Shown: positions 23,139 to 34,044 of the stretch, piece after piece | Numbering within the stretch: position 1 is the stretch's first letter | How the letters are laid out: each line of letters begins with the position of its first letter | Assembly: GCA_951804985.1 (NCBI GenBank) | Contig: OX638130.1 | Location: forward strand, 4,740,501 to 4,804,500 | Direction of reading: 5' to 3' | From: Dryomyza anilis | Taxonomy: Eukaryota > Arthropoda > Insecta > Diptera > Dryomyzidae | DNA length: 64,000 bases | Notes under the pieces: generated by a model | Told to the model about the DNA's origin: nothing | Seen by the model: the letters and a program-made list of their open reading frames with translations, nothing else | Database searches by the model: none | Position numbers and translations under genes: made by a program

Positions 23139-23435
23139 TTATTTTTAATGTCTGGTTTTTGCATCGTTTGACAATTTCTTTTTTCTTCGTAATAATTAAA
23201 AAAACACTTATGACCACGATCAGTTTTCGATTTATGGCGGTTCTGAGGGGCGGGCGGCAAAAAATTTGTGGTTTTTCAACACTATCCGTCTCTTTTAGGG
23301 CGCGCGGCATTTTAAATTAAAGTTCCCCAAAAAATGTTCATAATGTATAACACATATGTTACTTAATCTAGTATTTATAACTATTTAACCAAGAGTCGTA
23401 ATATATTTTCTTAAATAGGGTTTTAAAGAGGATAC

Positions 23436-26400
23436 ATGCCCGTCTCGACATTGGTTAAGGTTATAAGGCATCCATACCAAAGGCCACCTGAAATGATCCA
23501 GATTAGGTTCAACTAGGGTAATCCTAATCTCAAATCCAAGTAAGGCAAACTAATCCATCCCGAGTGGAAATTTTGTTCAGTATACGATCATTATATGATC
23601 AGGCTACTGGATTTTAAATAAGGTTATGATCAGGAGTTCACATCAGTGCCTGATTCAAAACGTGACGCTATTCGAAGTTGTTATACTAATCACATTGACT
23701 GATCAGGCTTCTGATCTTACTCTTATCCTAACTATGGTCATTCGATATATTTTTAAATTCTTCTGAAACTTCTTTTACAAAATCCGAACTCTTTCAAATT
23801 TGGTACAAAACACCCAATTTGTACCGACTGGACCTTGAGCACGTTAAGACAATATCTTAAAAGTATCAAAAGAGGTCGTAAAACAAAAACATTTTTTTTT
23901 AACCTTTCGGTACAACTCTCCCGGTCATGTGTTTTACATGCAAAGTTTAAGACGTTTTCTTTCCACAATATTTTTGGATTTTTGAAAAATTGGAAATCCT
24001 ACTCCAAATACTAAAGTTATAAATAACACTATGCAACAAAATGAGGCATTTTGTATTTATCCACGATCTTTGTGTGATTTTCCCATGGATTACAAGATAC
24101 TAATCACGACCTCATACTCAGTTTTTTCAGATTACCTTAAATTTTTGAGTTATTATATATATTTTTTTTTTACAAATTAACCAACGCTCAGGGGATGCCC
24201 CCTATACATGCAATGCGCAGTGTTGATCGTCAGAAGGGATGATAGATTAAAGGGAGGGGGGAATGATGGAGTAGTGTCGGTGAATGTTTGTTTTGAACTT
24301 GCCAATATCGAAAATGTCGGGAAAAACGGACGCAGGGAGATTGTTCCACAAACGTGTCGTGCGACTGAAAAACGAATTCTCTCTATAATGCGTGGTTCTG
24401 TTGAGAGCCGAGTGGACTACGAAGGGGTGGGCTTGGTTTGATGCCCGAGTAGAACGAGAAAACACACGACCTGGTGGAATCAGGCCATGTATTTCCCTCG
24501 AACACTTACCGTTGTAATACCTATAAAACAGGCTTACACACCCAACGGTCCTTCGGTGCTCAAGAGAACCAATAGACGATGAAATATTTTCATCCCCTAT
24601 TAAATATATCGCACGTTGCTGTACTCGGTCCAGGAACTCCAAGGAGGATTTTGAAGCCCCTGCCCAAGTGTGCGAATTGAATTCCATTTTAGGCCGAATA
24701 TAGGTAGTGTAGACAGTGCGTAAGTCAGCAGGAGTGAAGTATGTTTTACACCGTTTTAAAAAAGGCACTTGGCCGCTTCTTTCGACACATTAAATATGTG
24801 ATCATTCCAACGAAGATCACATTGAATTGATATGCCCAGAACGTCAAGAGCAGCCGACTGCGCAATATCAACAATACCCATATAGAGGGGAGGGAGGGGT
24901 GAATCCATTCTTTTGTGAGATAGCAGACAACATTGCGTCTTGCTTGCATTAAAATCTACTCTATTTGCAACACCCCACTCGGAGATTGATTTAAGGTCAT
25001 TATTGAGTGTGTCATTCATAGTGCGTCTTTTACTCTCAATCTCCAAAGAGTTTGGACGCTTGTTGAACGAGTATGAATGGCAAATGTTACTGTCATCTGC
25101 AAAGGAGTGAATTGGTCAATGACAGAAGTCAATGACTGAGTCAATGACAGAAGATCATTGATAAATACCAGAAATAGGGACGGGGATAGGACGGAACCCT
25201 GCGGAACTCCAGAATTGATGAAATGTTGTTCTGAAAAGACACCATCCATCGCAACTCGTATTGAACGACCCTGGAGAAAACTCGATATCCATCGAGTAAA
25301 AGATTTCCCGACACCAAATGCAATTAGTTTTGAAACGAGGGCTTTATGCCACACTCGATCAAAAGCCTTGGAAATATCGAGAGCAACAGCCTTGCTCTCC
25401 CCGAAAAGGTGAACACAATTATTCCACTCTTCGGAGAGGACCGCCATCAAGTCACCTGTGGATTTGGTCCTACGGAAACCATATTGGCGGTCACTGAGCA
25501 ATTCGTTGTGCTCAAGATAGTTCACAAGGTGGAAGTTTATTACGCTCTCCATTACCTTGGAGAGTGCAGAGCATATTGCAATGGGTCGGTAATTGGCAGA
25601 GTTCGTAGCCTCGCCCTTTTTCGGATCTGGCTGAACATTGGCAACCTTCCAACAAGATGGAAAAACTCCTGTCGTGTAGGAGATGTTGAAAAGGTTACGC
25701 AACGGACAAGCCAGCGTTGACGCGCACTTCTTCAACACAAATACAAATATACGACAATTCTCGTGTTTTTCTATATATTTTGGTGTTTAACTTTTTACAG
25801 ATATGAGTTTTGATCACATTTCTTTTGTATTCAATTGAGAATACTTCAGCTAATATTTTGAAAGTAACCAAAGGAATTTCAGACTATTCTGACCAAAGTT
25901 ATGACCAGTCAAAGACAAAAAATTTTAATTTTAAGGTGTACTAATTATTTATTGCAAAACATATACAGATTTTATAATTCAAAAAATGTACATATTATAT
26001 GTGAAACTAGATCCATAATTGTATGATTCCTCTTACTTTGTTTTTGCAAATCACACTTTAAGTCTTCAGCTTAAATATAACTACTCGTATTCGATTTTTT
26101 ATTTAAATTTTTCTATATGATGCTTCATTTAATCAATATAATTTTTTTTGTCCATCAATTATTCATAGAAATTTCAACAAAATCTTAAAACAGTAAAATT
26201 CAGCTTTACATAAATGTATTACTTTTCATAGGTTTGCCTCAGTATCCTACAATAGAGTCAAATAAAGATCACCTACTAAATCTTCATATTTTTAAAATAA
26301 AATATTTTACTGTTTCATATCGAACAAAAAAAGGTACATTTTTTAATCGAATTTGTGAATTACACTTTAAGCTCAGGACTTAAAGAGTGGTTTTCAAAAA

Positions 26401-27545
26401 CAAAGTAAAAGAAAACATAGATTTATAGATCAAGTATGATATAAGATATATACTTTTCTTTAATTATGAAAATTATAGATGTTATGCAATAAGTAATAAG
26501 TACACCTTAAAATAATATAATGCTTTTGACTGGTCATAACTTTGGTCAGATCAATCCAAATTTCATGTGGTTTCTTTCAAAATATTAGCTGAAGTATTCT
26601 GAATGGAATACAAAACAAATGTAATTGAACATTAAAATCTGTAAAATTTTAATGACCAACAAATGTAGAAAACACGATTTTCGTAATAACTTGAGGCAAT
26701 CGGAAAGAACTGAGTATGAGGTAGTGATTAGAATCGCGAATATTTTTTTTGTGCTGTGTAATTAAACCTCTGAAAATTGGCGTTTTATACGAAATTCTGA
26801 ATGTAAATGATCTTTTAATAAGACAATGTTAAAAATTGTAACAGTTTTAGAAACTGCATTCTATTGAAGCACTTTTTTATGTTCACTTCACCGAAAGCAC
26901 CTAAAATATGTTGTTGCAGTCATTATGAAGTGGCTTCCCCCAAAATTTTGCGAATTTACTCTCTAAACTTTGGGAAATATTCAACTCTTCGCATGAAGCC
27001 AACTTACGTATTTTAGATCCCCACAAACAGAAACTTAAGTCTCTTTTTACCAGATTTTGACTGCAAATTGGTAATAAAAAGAGTTTCCTGAATCTAAACT
27101 TTGACATTTAATGCTGTTTTACATTTCAACAACTGCCTGAGTGGAAATTAGTTAAGGTTAGCCTTATTTCGCATCCATCCCTGATCAGTATTGACTATTA
27201 ATTTGAAATTCACGTAAGGTAACCTGATCAATTCTTCATAAAAAAATACTAATCTAAAGCCTACTTAATTGAACCTGATCTGATATTTACATTACATCGA
27301 AAAATAAAAAGTTAAGAATAAGGGTGAGATCAGAAAGCCTAATCAGGGAACCTGATCAGGATAGCAATTTCGAATAGCGTCACGTTTTGAATCAGGCACT
27401 GATGTGAACCCTTAATCATTACCATATTTTATAATCAAGCAGGCCTGATCAGACAATGATCGCATCCTGAACAAAATTTCTACTAGAATTATTCTAGTCT
27501 GATATCAAATCAGATTATCATGATGAGTCCAAAATTTCCACTCGA
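23436..27545. repeat. Large palindromic DNA element split by a LINE insertion
   Basis: The left arm (23568-24160 plus 25745-26110) and right arm (26350-27490) are inverted copies. Markers are CACATCAGTGCCTGATTC (23639) against GAATCAGGCACTGATGTG (27389), CCTCATACTCAGTT (24110) against AACTGAGTATGAGGT (26709), and CTTCAGCTAATATTTTGAAA (25846) against TTTCAAAATATTAGCTGAAG (26575). A further pair is TAACTTTGGTCAG-type at 26538 against CTGACCAAAGTTATGACC at 25899. The centre at about 26110-26350 is unpaired. The termini are rich in TGATCAGG motifs and in GGAAATTTTG. No transposase is seen. The LINE at 24160-25740 interrupts the left arm. Confidence 0.85.
24162..25740 (-). pseudogene. 5'-truncated non-LTR retrotransposon with broken reverse transcriptase
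   Basis: This is a minus-strand RT of the Jockey/CR1-like LINE type (no RNase H). The first frame (25738 to about 25150) has ANYRPIAICSALSKVMES, YGFRRTKSTGDL, VALDISKAFDRVWHKAL and NSGVPQGSVLSP. The catalytic FADD lies at 25092-25103 in another frame, because a 13-base direct repeat (25116-25128 and 25141-25153) marks a frame-shifting change just before it. The frame then continues (DFNASKTQCCLLSHK) to about 24756, shifts again, and ends at 24247 with LWNNLPASVFPD and a stop. The 3' end has a short oligo(A) on the minus strand (T run 24162-24171). The endonuclease part is missing. It is inactive and lies within the left arm of the big palindrome. Confidence 0.9.
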
Positions 27546-27549
27546 CAAC

Positions 27550-28260
27550 TTTTGTAATGCAATAAATTGGTATTATTTTTTTTTGTCTAGTCTAATTAGA
27601 ATTATTGTATTATTAAAATAAAATTATGTTTATATTATGGTTTTAATAATGTCTCTATCAGATCATAGTCCTATCAATCATAACTGCCAGGTCAGGTTAC
27701 CACAGATATGTTTTCGTTGCCGTATGTAAATTTTGAAATAAACAAAGCTTTTGTCTAAATAACCCGCTATCTCGGGAAAGGGACAAAGAAATTGAGATAT
27801 GTTTTTCTACAAGAAGCAGACATTTGAATTGTTTATTACACAATTCTTTACTATAAGTTTATTTTTCATCCCAAGTAGTTATTTGGAAAACTAAGTATGG
27901 TGTCTGAGTTATCAAATAATTTTATTTACACGACAGACCATCAAATTTGATATAAAAAATGTAATAATGGGTTAGTTTATTCTGAAAAGGATAACAGATT
28001 ATGAAAAAATATTCTAGATTTAAGTGGACTATATGAAATTTTCTTTCGCTTTTATACATTTTTGAAATTATTCTGAAAAAAAAATAAGAGGCAGCATTGG
28101 AGGTTTAAAACGTTCGGCACAAATGAAATGTATATATTTATTATAATTCTGTTTTAGACGAGATTTTTTACACAATTTTTAAATAACACGATATACATTT
28201 TTATGTTTTACCGTTTTGTATCCATACGAGAACGTTAAAACCGTGTTACGGTTCAGAAAA
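27550..28260. other. AT-rich stretch, nothing recognised
   Basis: No gene, array or terminal repeat is recognised between the palindrome end and repeat G. Confidence 0.5.
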
Positions 28261-28284
28261 ATAAAAACTTTTGGATTTTTCGAG

Positions 28285-28690
28285 GCACCCTAATTCTAAT
28301 AGAAATTTGCCCGATGCGCCATCGGGAAATGATCGGGTTTTCGTTGGGTAAGCCCTATTAGAGAAAATATGATCATTGCCTTTGCATGCCCTTATCATGC
28401 TTACCATACCAGGGTTTACATTATCTAAATAGTCAATGTTCTCGATCATAGCTACATTATTTGTTGAGATTTAGTGAGAGAAACCCTATTCTCGGGGTCT
28501 GACAAGGCTATTGTCGGGTAAATAATAATATGCGAAATTTCCGATCAGAACATGATCATGGCCTGAGGTCAGTACATGATCAGGACACTGCGTTACAAGG
28601 ACATTAAGGGCCTCGTCATATCCCGATCATCTCAAATAATGACATGATCACTTCATGACCATGAACCAACCAAAATTTCAGCTAGGGAAT
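28285..28690. mobile_element. MITE-like repeat G, copy 1 (CCCTAATTCTAATAGAAATT to CTAGGGAA)
   Basis: The left end CCCTAATTCTAATAGAAATT and the right end AAAATTTCAGCTAGGG are weak inverted repeats. The body from GATCATTGCCTTTGCATGCC (28371) to CATGATCACTTCATGACC (28643) is strongly shared with 41157-41505. Many TGATC/GATCA words occur. The end motif resembles the termini of the palindrome at 23568-27490, so the two may use the same transposase. The minus-strand 67-codon frame is not supported. Confidence 0.65.
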
Positions 28691-29690
28691 GTACATATTT
28701 CATTAATAATTTAAATCTGACATTAAAATCTTCATACGAATTCTAAAATCTACTTAAAAGTTTTCTTAAAATGTTAATTTACAACAAAAACTTTTAATTA
28801 TTTATAAAATTAATGTCTGGGACTCTGGCTTAATTTTAAAATAAATCTCTATAATTTTTTTGTTAAAATATTTCTAATAAAATTTTTAAAATTGAATTTT
28901 TACAAACAATTAAAATTTTACACAAATTTAGATTTTATAAAAAAAAAAAATTTTAATTTTATTTAAAAAAAAAAATAAATATTCACAAAAAAATAATTGG
29001 TATAAATCATAAAAAATAAAACATAAACAAAAAATTATAATGAACTTTATAATTTACATTAGAAAATGTTAATTAAAAAATAAATTTCCAAAAAAAATAT
29101 AAATTATAATTTTCGAAATCATTTTATTTTCACTTAAAACATAATATTTTCATTACATATTTAAGCTTCCATTGTAAATTTAAATTTTTAATATACTTCA
29201 AAGTTAAAATTTTCACTAAAAATATAAAATATGCACTAAAAATATAAAATATTCACTAAAATGTTTTACTAAATTTCACATAAGTTTCATTCAAATTTAA
29301 AGTTTCGCTTAGAATTTGAAATTATTAAAGTTTTTTAGTAATAACGACAAGTTCATAATTCTTACAATCAGTATTAACATCAACCAACGAAATTATTTTA
29401 TTTGACAGCAGTTTTGCCACAACTTGCGTTGCTTTTTTAGCTATCTACAGATTATGTAATTATTTAGTTGTCATTGAAATTATAAACTATGTATTAAACT
29501 TGCTTTGGTATCAGTTGCTGATAATTTAGTTAGGTAAGGAAAATCTTATCATTTATAAATCTCAAATCACGACAATATAGAATGTTGTTTTTGTCAGCCG
29601 TAATTTAAATTTGTGTTTTTTTCTTTAAAATTATTTATATTATCACAAAAAATATATTGTTTGCTGCAAAATTTGTGAATTTTGAATAAT
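28691..29690. other. Very AT-rich stretch with a satellite remnant
   Basis: The region is mostly A/T homopolymer-rich and has no gene. At about 29205-29290 AAATTTTCACTAAAAATAT, TGCACTAAAAATATAAAAT and TTCACTAAAATG look like a short decayed piece of the 19-bp satellite. Confidence 0.5.
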
Positions 29691-29697
29691 GTTTCCA

Positions 29698-30285
29698 TGT
29701 ATATTCAATACATCAATTCTATATAATTCGCGTTTGCTGATTTTGACTGCATACCCAGTTTTTTTCTATTATGTAACGTTTTTAAGAAATTTGCTATCTA
29801 AATTTTAAGTCACTTTTTAGAATAATTAAAAATACAGTCCCTTACAAAACTTATTTTCCAAAAACTTTAAACACAATTTTTCTTTCAATTGTCAAGACTA
29901 ATTACAACAATCCAACAAATACTAATATTCCGATTTGTTTTTAGGATATTTTAATTTAAACTCGATTTTTTGTATACTCTTTTTAGTGAATTTTTAACAA
30001 TTCCGATCTAATTGTATATAAGAAAATGTTTTACGGTTATATAAAGCATAGTCCAAACAAACGATCAAAACTACCGGCCTCAGCAGTCCAGAGGTAGCGT
30101 GCTGGACTTTCATTCTGAAGGTCTCGGGTTCGAATACCGGCATGGACGCTCGTGGTGATATTAACCACAAACTTGTAGGGAATAGATTTCACAGTACAAT
30201 GGATATAGTCTGTCTGAGTGCTTAGTAGATATTCAAAAAAAAAAGAACTTTTCATAAGTTCTAATTTTTAAAATATGCCCTATCA
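29698..30285 (-). repeat. Dispersed repeat C, copy 2, split by a SINE
   Basis: It reads inverted relative to copy 1: TTTTGACTGCATACCCAG, then GTCAAGACTAATTAC, then AAAATATGCCCTATC. The SINE at 30074-30245 sits between ATCAAAACTAC and AACTTTTCATAAG. These join directly in the undisturbed copy at 47449-47865 (CAAAATTACTAACTTTATTA), which gives the pre-insertion site. Confidence 0.65.
30074..30245 (+). mobile_element. tRNA-derived SINE (Glu-like head, LINE-like tail)
   Basis: The head is tRNA-like, with an A-box TAGCGTGCTGG at 30095-30105, CTGGACTTTCATTCTGAAGG (compare the anticodon arm of tRNA-Glu, TTC) and a B-box GGTTCGAATACC at 30127-30138. A short body follows, then a tail CACAGTACAATGGATATAG and CTGTCTGAGTGCTTAG, ending in A(10). 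The tail matches the 3' end of the LINE fragment at 10717-10775. The acceptor stem is not paired, so this is not a functional tRNA gene. RNA polymerase III transcription from the internal boxes is the expected mode. Confidence 0.82.
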
Positions 30286-30289
30286 ACAC

Positions 30290-30582
30290 ATTTTCCGTCA
30301 AAAAATCTAAAAATTTAAAAGTCTTGTATATTTTAATTACACCGAAAAAATACTTTTAATAAGTAAAAATGTCTTTAAAAATTGTATTTATGTACAAAAG
30401 CATATGTATTTTTTTTACAAAATTAATGTAGTTGTTTTTAAATGAACAATAAATGGTACTTAATTTGACTGCGTTTATATACAATATTTGAATACATTTG
30501 TATTTAAAAACCTACATTTTGTCTTTATTTATACGTCCTAAAATATGTAGAAAGAAAAATGCTTTAAATTATACTATAGTCT
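30290..30582. other. AT-rich stretch, nothing recognised
   Basis: No gene or repeat is recognised before the hAT target site. Confidence 0.4.
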
Positions 30583-31545
30583 GTATTTATCAGAGCTCTC
30601 GATTTCATACGAGTATTTTCGAGTAGCCCGGGTACCCGGGCGCTCGAAAGCCCGGGTAATACCCGGGTAGTTCAAATACTCGAAAAATCCGGGTACTAAA
30701 TGTTCGAGCTACCCGGGTAGTTCGCAAAACCCGGGTAGTTCGCAAAACCTGGGTAGTTGGTTCGTTCTTTTGTTCGAGCTATTCGAGTAGCTCGTTTGTT
30801 CGAGTAGCTCGATGGCTCGTTCGTTGTTCGAGAAGCTCGATCGTTGTTCGAGCTTCGAGTAGCTTGTTCGTTCGTTCGTTTGTTCGATTGACGATTGTTC
30901 ATTTGATCGCTTGTTAATTTGTCTGTCCGTTCGTTTGCTTGATGTGGGAGTTGGTCGGAAGTGGTTGGAAAAATGTAGGTGGACAAAAGTGGGTGGGTGG
31001 GCAAAAGTGGGCGGAAAGTGATAAAAAGACCGAAAAAAATGTTATTGCAGAAATCGGTAGCAGACATCAAGGGAAATTGAATGGTACCACTCTCAGTGGT
31101 CCCTGACCCCCAAAAGGGGGTCAACAAAATATTTTGTGAATGTCAAAATGCATTTCATAACGTCAGCTATCTATTTCTGCAAAAAAAAAAAATTTCGAAA
31201 ATGGGGTTTTTGACCCCCTTTGGGGGGACCTGAACCACTCCAAAGGGTACCATTAGCCTTCTAATGATGACCGCTATCGATTTCCGAGATAAAAATTTGT
31301 GGGTCATAAATGGGTTTTTGACCCCCTTTTGGGGGTCAGGGACCACTGAGAGTGGTACCATTCGATTTCCCTTGATGTCTGCTACCGATTTCTGCAATAA
31401 AATTTTGTTCGGTCTTTTTATCACTTTCCGCCCACTTTTGCCCACCCACCCACTTTTGTCCACCTACATATTACCCGGGTAGCTCGAAAAACCCGGGTAG
31501 CCCGGGTACCCGGGCACCCGGGTAATCGAGAGCTCTGGTATTTAT
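30583..31545. mobile_element. hAT MITE, 947 bp, GC-rich sub-terminal repeats, perfect 8-bp duplication
   Basis: The element 30591-31537 starts CAGAGCTCTCGATT and ends AATCGAGAGCTCTG, flanked by GTATTTAT at 30583-30590 and 31538-31545. Both ends carry repeated CCCGGGTAGCTCGAA / ACCCGGGCACCCGGG motifs, strikingly GC-rich in this AT-rich DNA. The left half adds TTCGTTCGTTCG-type runs (30750-30930). The interior 31020-31440 is a palindrome (AGAAATCGGTAGCAGACATC against its complement, AGGGGGTCA against TGACCCCCT). Frames of 72-143 codons here translate repeats. It is non-autonomous. Confidence 0.93.
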
Positions 31546-31549
31546 TTTA

Positions 31550-31846
31550 TTTTGTAGTGATGATTCATTAAAAAAAATTATGTGTCTTTTATAAATTTTT
31601 TGATTAACAAATAGAATTGAACCGTTGGGTGCAATAAGGGTGTTATGTGAAAAAGTACATTTTAGGATATTTACGTTTTAAGTTTTTAAATATTCGCATC
31701 TCATAAAGTAAAAATTTTTCTTTAAAATTTCATAAACAGCTTTATTATGCACTTTTTAAATTTTGTTTTAAAACTATTATTAATATATAAAATAATGAAT
31801 TTAAAAATATGCGGATCTCAAAAATTATACATTTTGATGGGAACCT
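31550..31846. other. AT-rich stretch, nothing recognised
   Basis: No gene or repeat is recognised here. Confidence 0.4.
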
Positions 31847-32395
31847 GTGGTAAAGTGGCACATGTGGGAAATTTTAATTTTTTGACATGTTTTTGCACTT
31901 AGAAAAATAAAAACAATTGTCAAGTGCTTTTTAATATGGCATCGACTGTTATCAAAAAGCGAGAATTTTTATCATTTTAAATTAAGACGGTATGTTTAAA
32001 ATGATTTTGAAATACAAACGGGTTCTTCAAATAATTTAACATTTGCTTAAATGGTTATGATCAAATTGCGATATTAGGGTAAAGTGAGAAACGTAATTTA
32101 ATTAACTAACATTGCTAATTAATGTAATATTAGTGAAAAATAATGTATTATATAAATAAAAAACCAATGAAAAGCAAAATTTTGACTTCACCTCAGATAA
32201 AATCTGAATTTCAGAACTTTTAACAAGAGCAAAATAAATACATCAATAAAGCTTCTTCAAGTGCATCAGATGAAGAATTTTGTACAATTTGCTTGAATGA
32301 AATGGCGAAGAATTGAACTATTAACTTTTAATATTCAGTGAAAATATCTGCAAAAACATGAAATTAGCGAACTTGCAAGGAAATAAAATTATAAA
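31847..32395 (+). repeat. Dispersed repeat D, copy 2
   Basis: Shared with 15920-16530 in the same order: GGTAAAGTGGCACATG, GACATGTTTTTGCACTTA, AATTGTCAAGTGCT, GGTAAAGTGAGAAACG and AACCAATGAAAAGCAA. There is no open frame. The pair is diverged but clearly homologous. Confidence 0.65.
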
Positions 32396-33010
32396 ATTCG
32401 AGAAAAATTCGGTTCGAATGAAAAATAGTAGAATACTACAAAAATTCTAGAATTTATTACTTGAATATTAAGAAAGCAAATTACTTAGCTATCAAAAAAG
32501 TAAAAAAAAAACTTGATTCTACTGGAATTTGAAAAAAGAACACGAAAAATTGTTGCTGTATTCTTCGCAAAAAGAACACGTGTTTATCTATTTGTTGTTG
32601 TTTTCATTGATTTTTTTTCTCTGTAATATTCGCTCGTATTCTTTGTTTTTTCGAGGTCGCCATCTCTTTGTTAGTGTGCCTGTCTGTCTGTTGAAAGTTA
32701 ATAAGACAAATTTTCTAAATATTCAGACATTATATTCTTAGGTATCAAAAAAGTAACTATGTAAAATTTGTCTGAATATGCAGAACTTTTTTTCTTAAGT
32801 ATCAAAAAACGGCATAATATGTACTGTATGCATGTGTGTATTTTCACAAATAGAACAAAGCACAGCCAGACAAGTCAGCTTCCGTTTATGTATGAGTATG
32901 AATGTTCAAGTTGTAAATATAGAAAATACGAATTTTTCTACGAATATTGGTATGGTTTCAGTTCGTAAACTTTTTTTATGTAATTGCGCATAAATACCAA
33001 ATTCATTTCA
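32386..33010. mobile_element. Partial copy of TIR element F
   Basis: This is the inverse of the right half of the element at 37756-39090. Shared markers are ATTCTTAGGTATCAAAAAAG, AAAGAACACGTGTTTATC, GCCTGTCTGTCTGTTGAAAG, AGGTCGCCATCT and ACAAAGCACAGCCAGACAAG. The terminal GGAGGGAAAT is degraded (AAGGAAATAAAA). The short open frames are not supported. Confidence 0.75.
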
Positions 33011-33139
33011 TTCCATTATTATCTTTGACAATGTTTATTGGGGAATACTTTTTTTTTGTAAAATGTCGTCCAAAAAAATTTTTTTACACATTTTTTTTTT
33101 CGAAATTTTTTGAACATTGTTATTTTTGTCGATTATTTT

Positions 33140-33320
33140 TTTTTCAAATGGTGGACTGGGCGTGGCACCTCCTATAACCCAAAAATTAGCAATTGGGATA
33201 GCAAATTTAATGAAATTTTGGTCAGCGTTATATTCAACCATTCTAAACGGTCTCGCCGAATGTATGCGGTATTGGACCACTGGGCGTGGCACCCCCCATA
33301 GAAGGTACATTTTCAAGATT
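33140..33320. repeat. Duplicated GGACTGGGCGTGGCACC motif
   Basis: TGGACTGGGCGTGGCACCTCC at about 33152 recurs as CCACTGGGCGTGGCACCCCC at about 33277, with AT-rich sequence between. Open frames across it reflect the duplicated motif only. Confidence 0.4.
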
Positions 33321-33369
33321 ATGTATGTCAACAGTTATTATAGTGATATCAAGATATTTCAAACCAAAA

Positions 33370-33600
33370 ACTTACCACACTATAACTCGCCACAATAAAA
33401 TTCACCACACTAAAATTCACCACACTAAAACTAACCACACTAAAACTAACCACACTAAAACTCACCACACTAAAACTTCTACTGGGAAAAGCTCTACGGG
33501 GAGGAATTCTACGGGAAAGAATTCTGCGGGGAATAATTCTAATCGGAAGAAAGATTTCTAATTGGAAAAATTCTACGGGGAAGCACAGTCTGCGAAATAA
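33370..33600. repeat. Two adjoining 15-bp minisatellites
   Basis: From 33376 CACCACACTAAAACT repeats about seven times. From about 33476 it switches to TCTACGGGGAAGAAT-type units (about seven copies). The period is 15 in both, which keeps one frame open (T-K-T-N-H and S-T-G-K-N repeats). This is not a gene. Confidence 0.85.
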
Positions 33601-33604
33601 TTGT

Positions 33605-34040
33605 TTTTGAGAAAACTTGTTTTGGCGGAGTATTATTTTTGTTTTGGTTATTACATTTAGAGTCGTGCACGGGTCCAGCTAGTTCTAAATAAACATTAAA
33701 TTGCCTTAAATATATTTGTTTATTTTTTGAAATAATTGCTTTTAATTAGTTGAACATATCGACAAACATTTAGTTTTTCTTTCGACTTACGAAAGAAAAA
33801 CAAAAAAGACCGTAATTAAATCCTGAAAATGTTCAAATCGTTCGGTTCATTATCCAGTTTTTTCTTACGTGTTTTTTTTGGATATATTTTGATATTTTGC
33901 ATCTGAAAATATTATTTGTTTACATTGTTTTAAAATAGATAGATTAGTCTCGTTTTATAATATTTTAACTGGAACTGAATTTAGAACTTTTCGTAAAAAT
34001 TTCGAAATATCTTACACTAAATTTTTTTTTTAAATATGAT
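33605..34040. other. AT-rich stretch, nothing recognised
   Basis: No supported feature is seen here. GGGAAGCACAGTCTGCG marks the end of the minisatellite. Confidence 0.4.
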
Positions 34041-34044
34041 ATTA

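Larger units (their letters stand above)
21170..23320. repeat. Old foldback element now holding two mini-me insertions
   Basis: The left arm carries GGTCATAAGTGGTTTTTGAA (about 21274) and CGAAAACTGAACAAGG. The right arm carries AAAACACTTATGACCACGAT (about 23200) and GATCAGTTTTCGATTTATGG, which is the inverted sequence in the same order. Mini-me B (21392) and A (22457) lie between the arms. The open frame over the right arm is not supported. Confidence 0.6.

Noticed and set aside
30074..30146. tRNA gene (Glu-like)
   Set aside because: The acceptor stem is missing and the sequence continues into a LINE-like tail with A-run, so it is a SINE.
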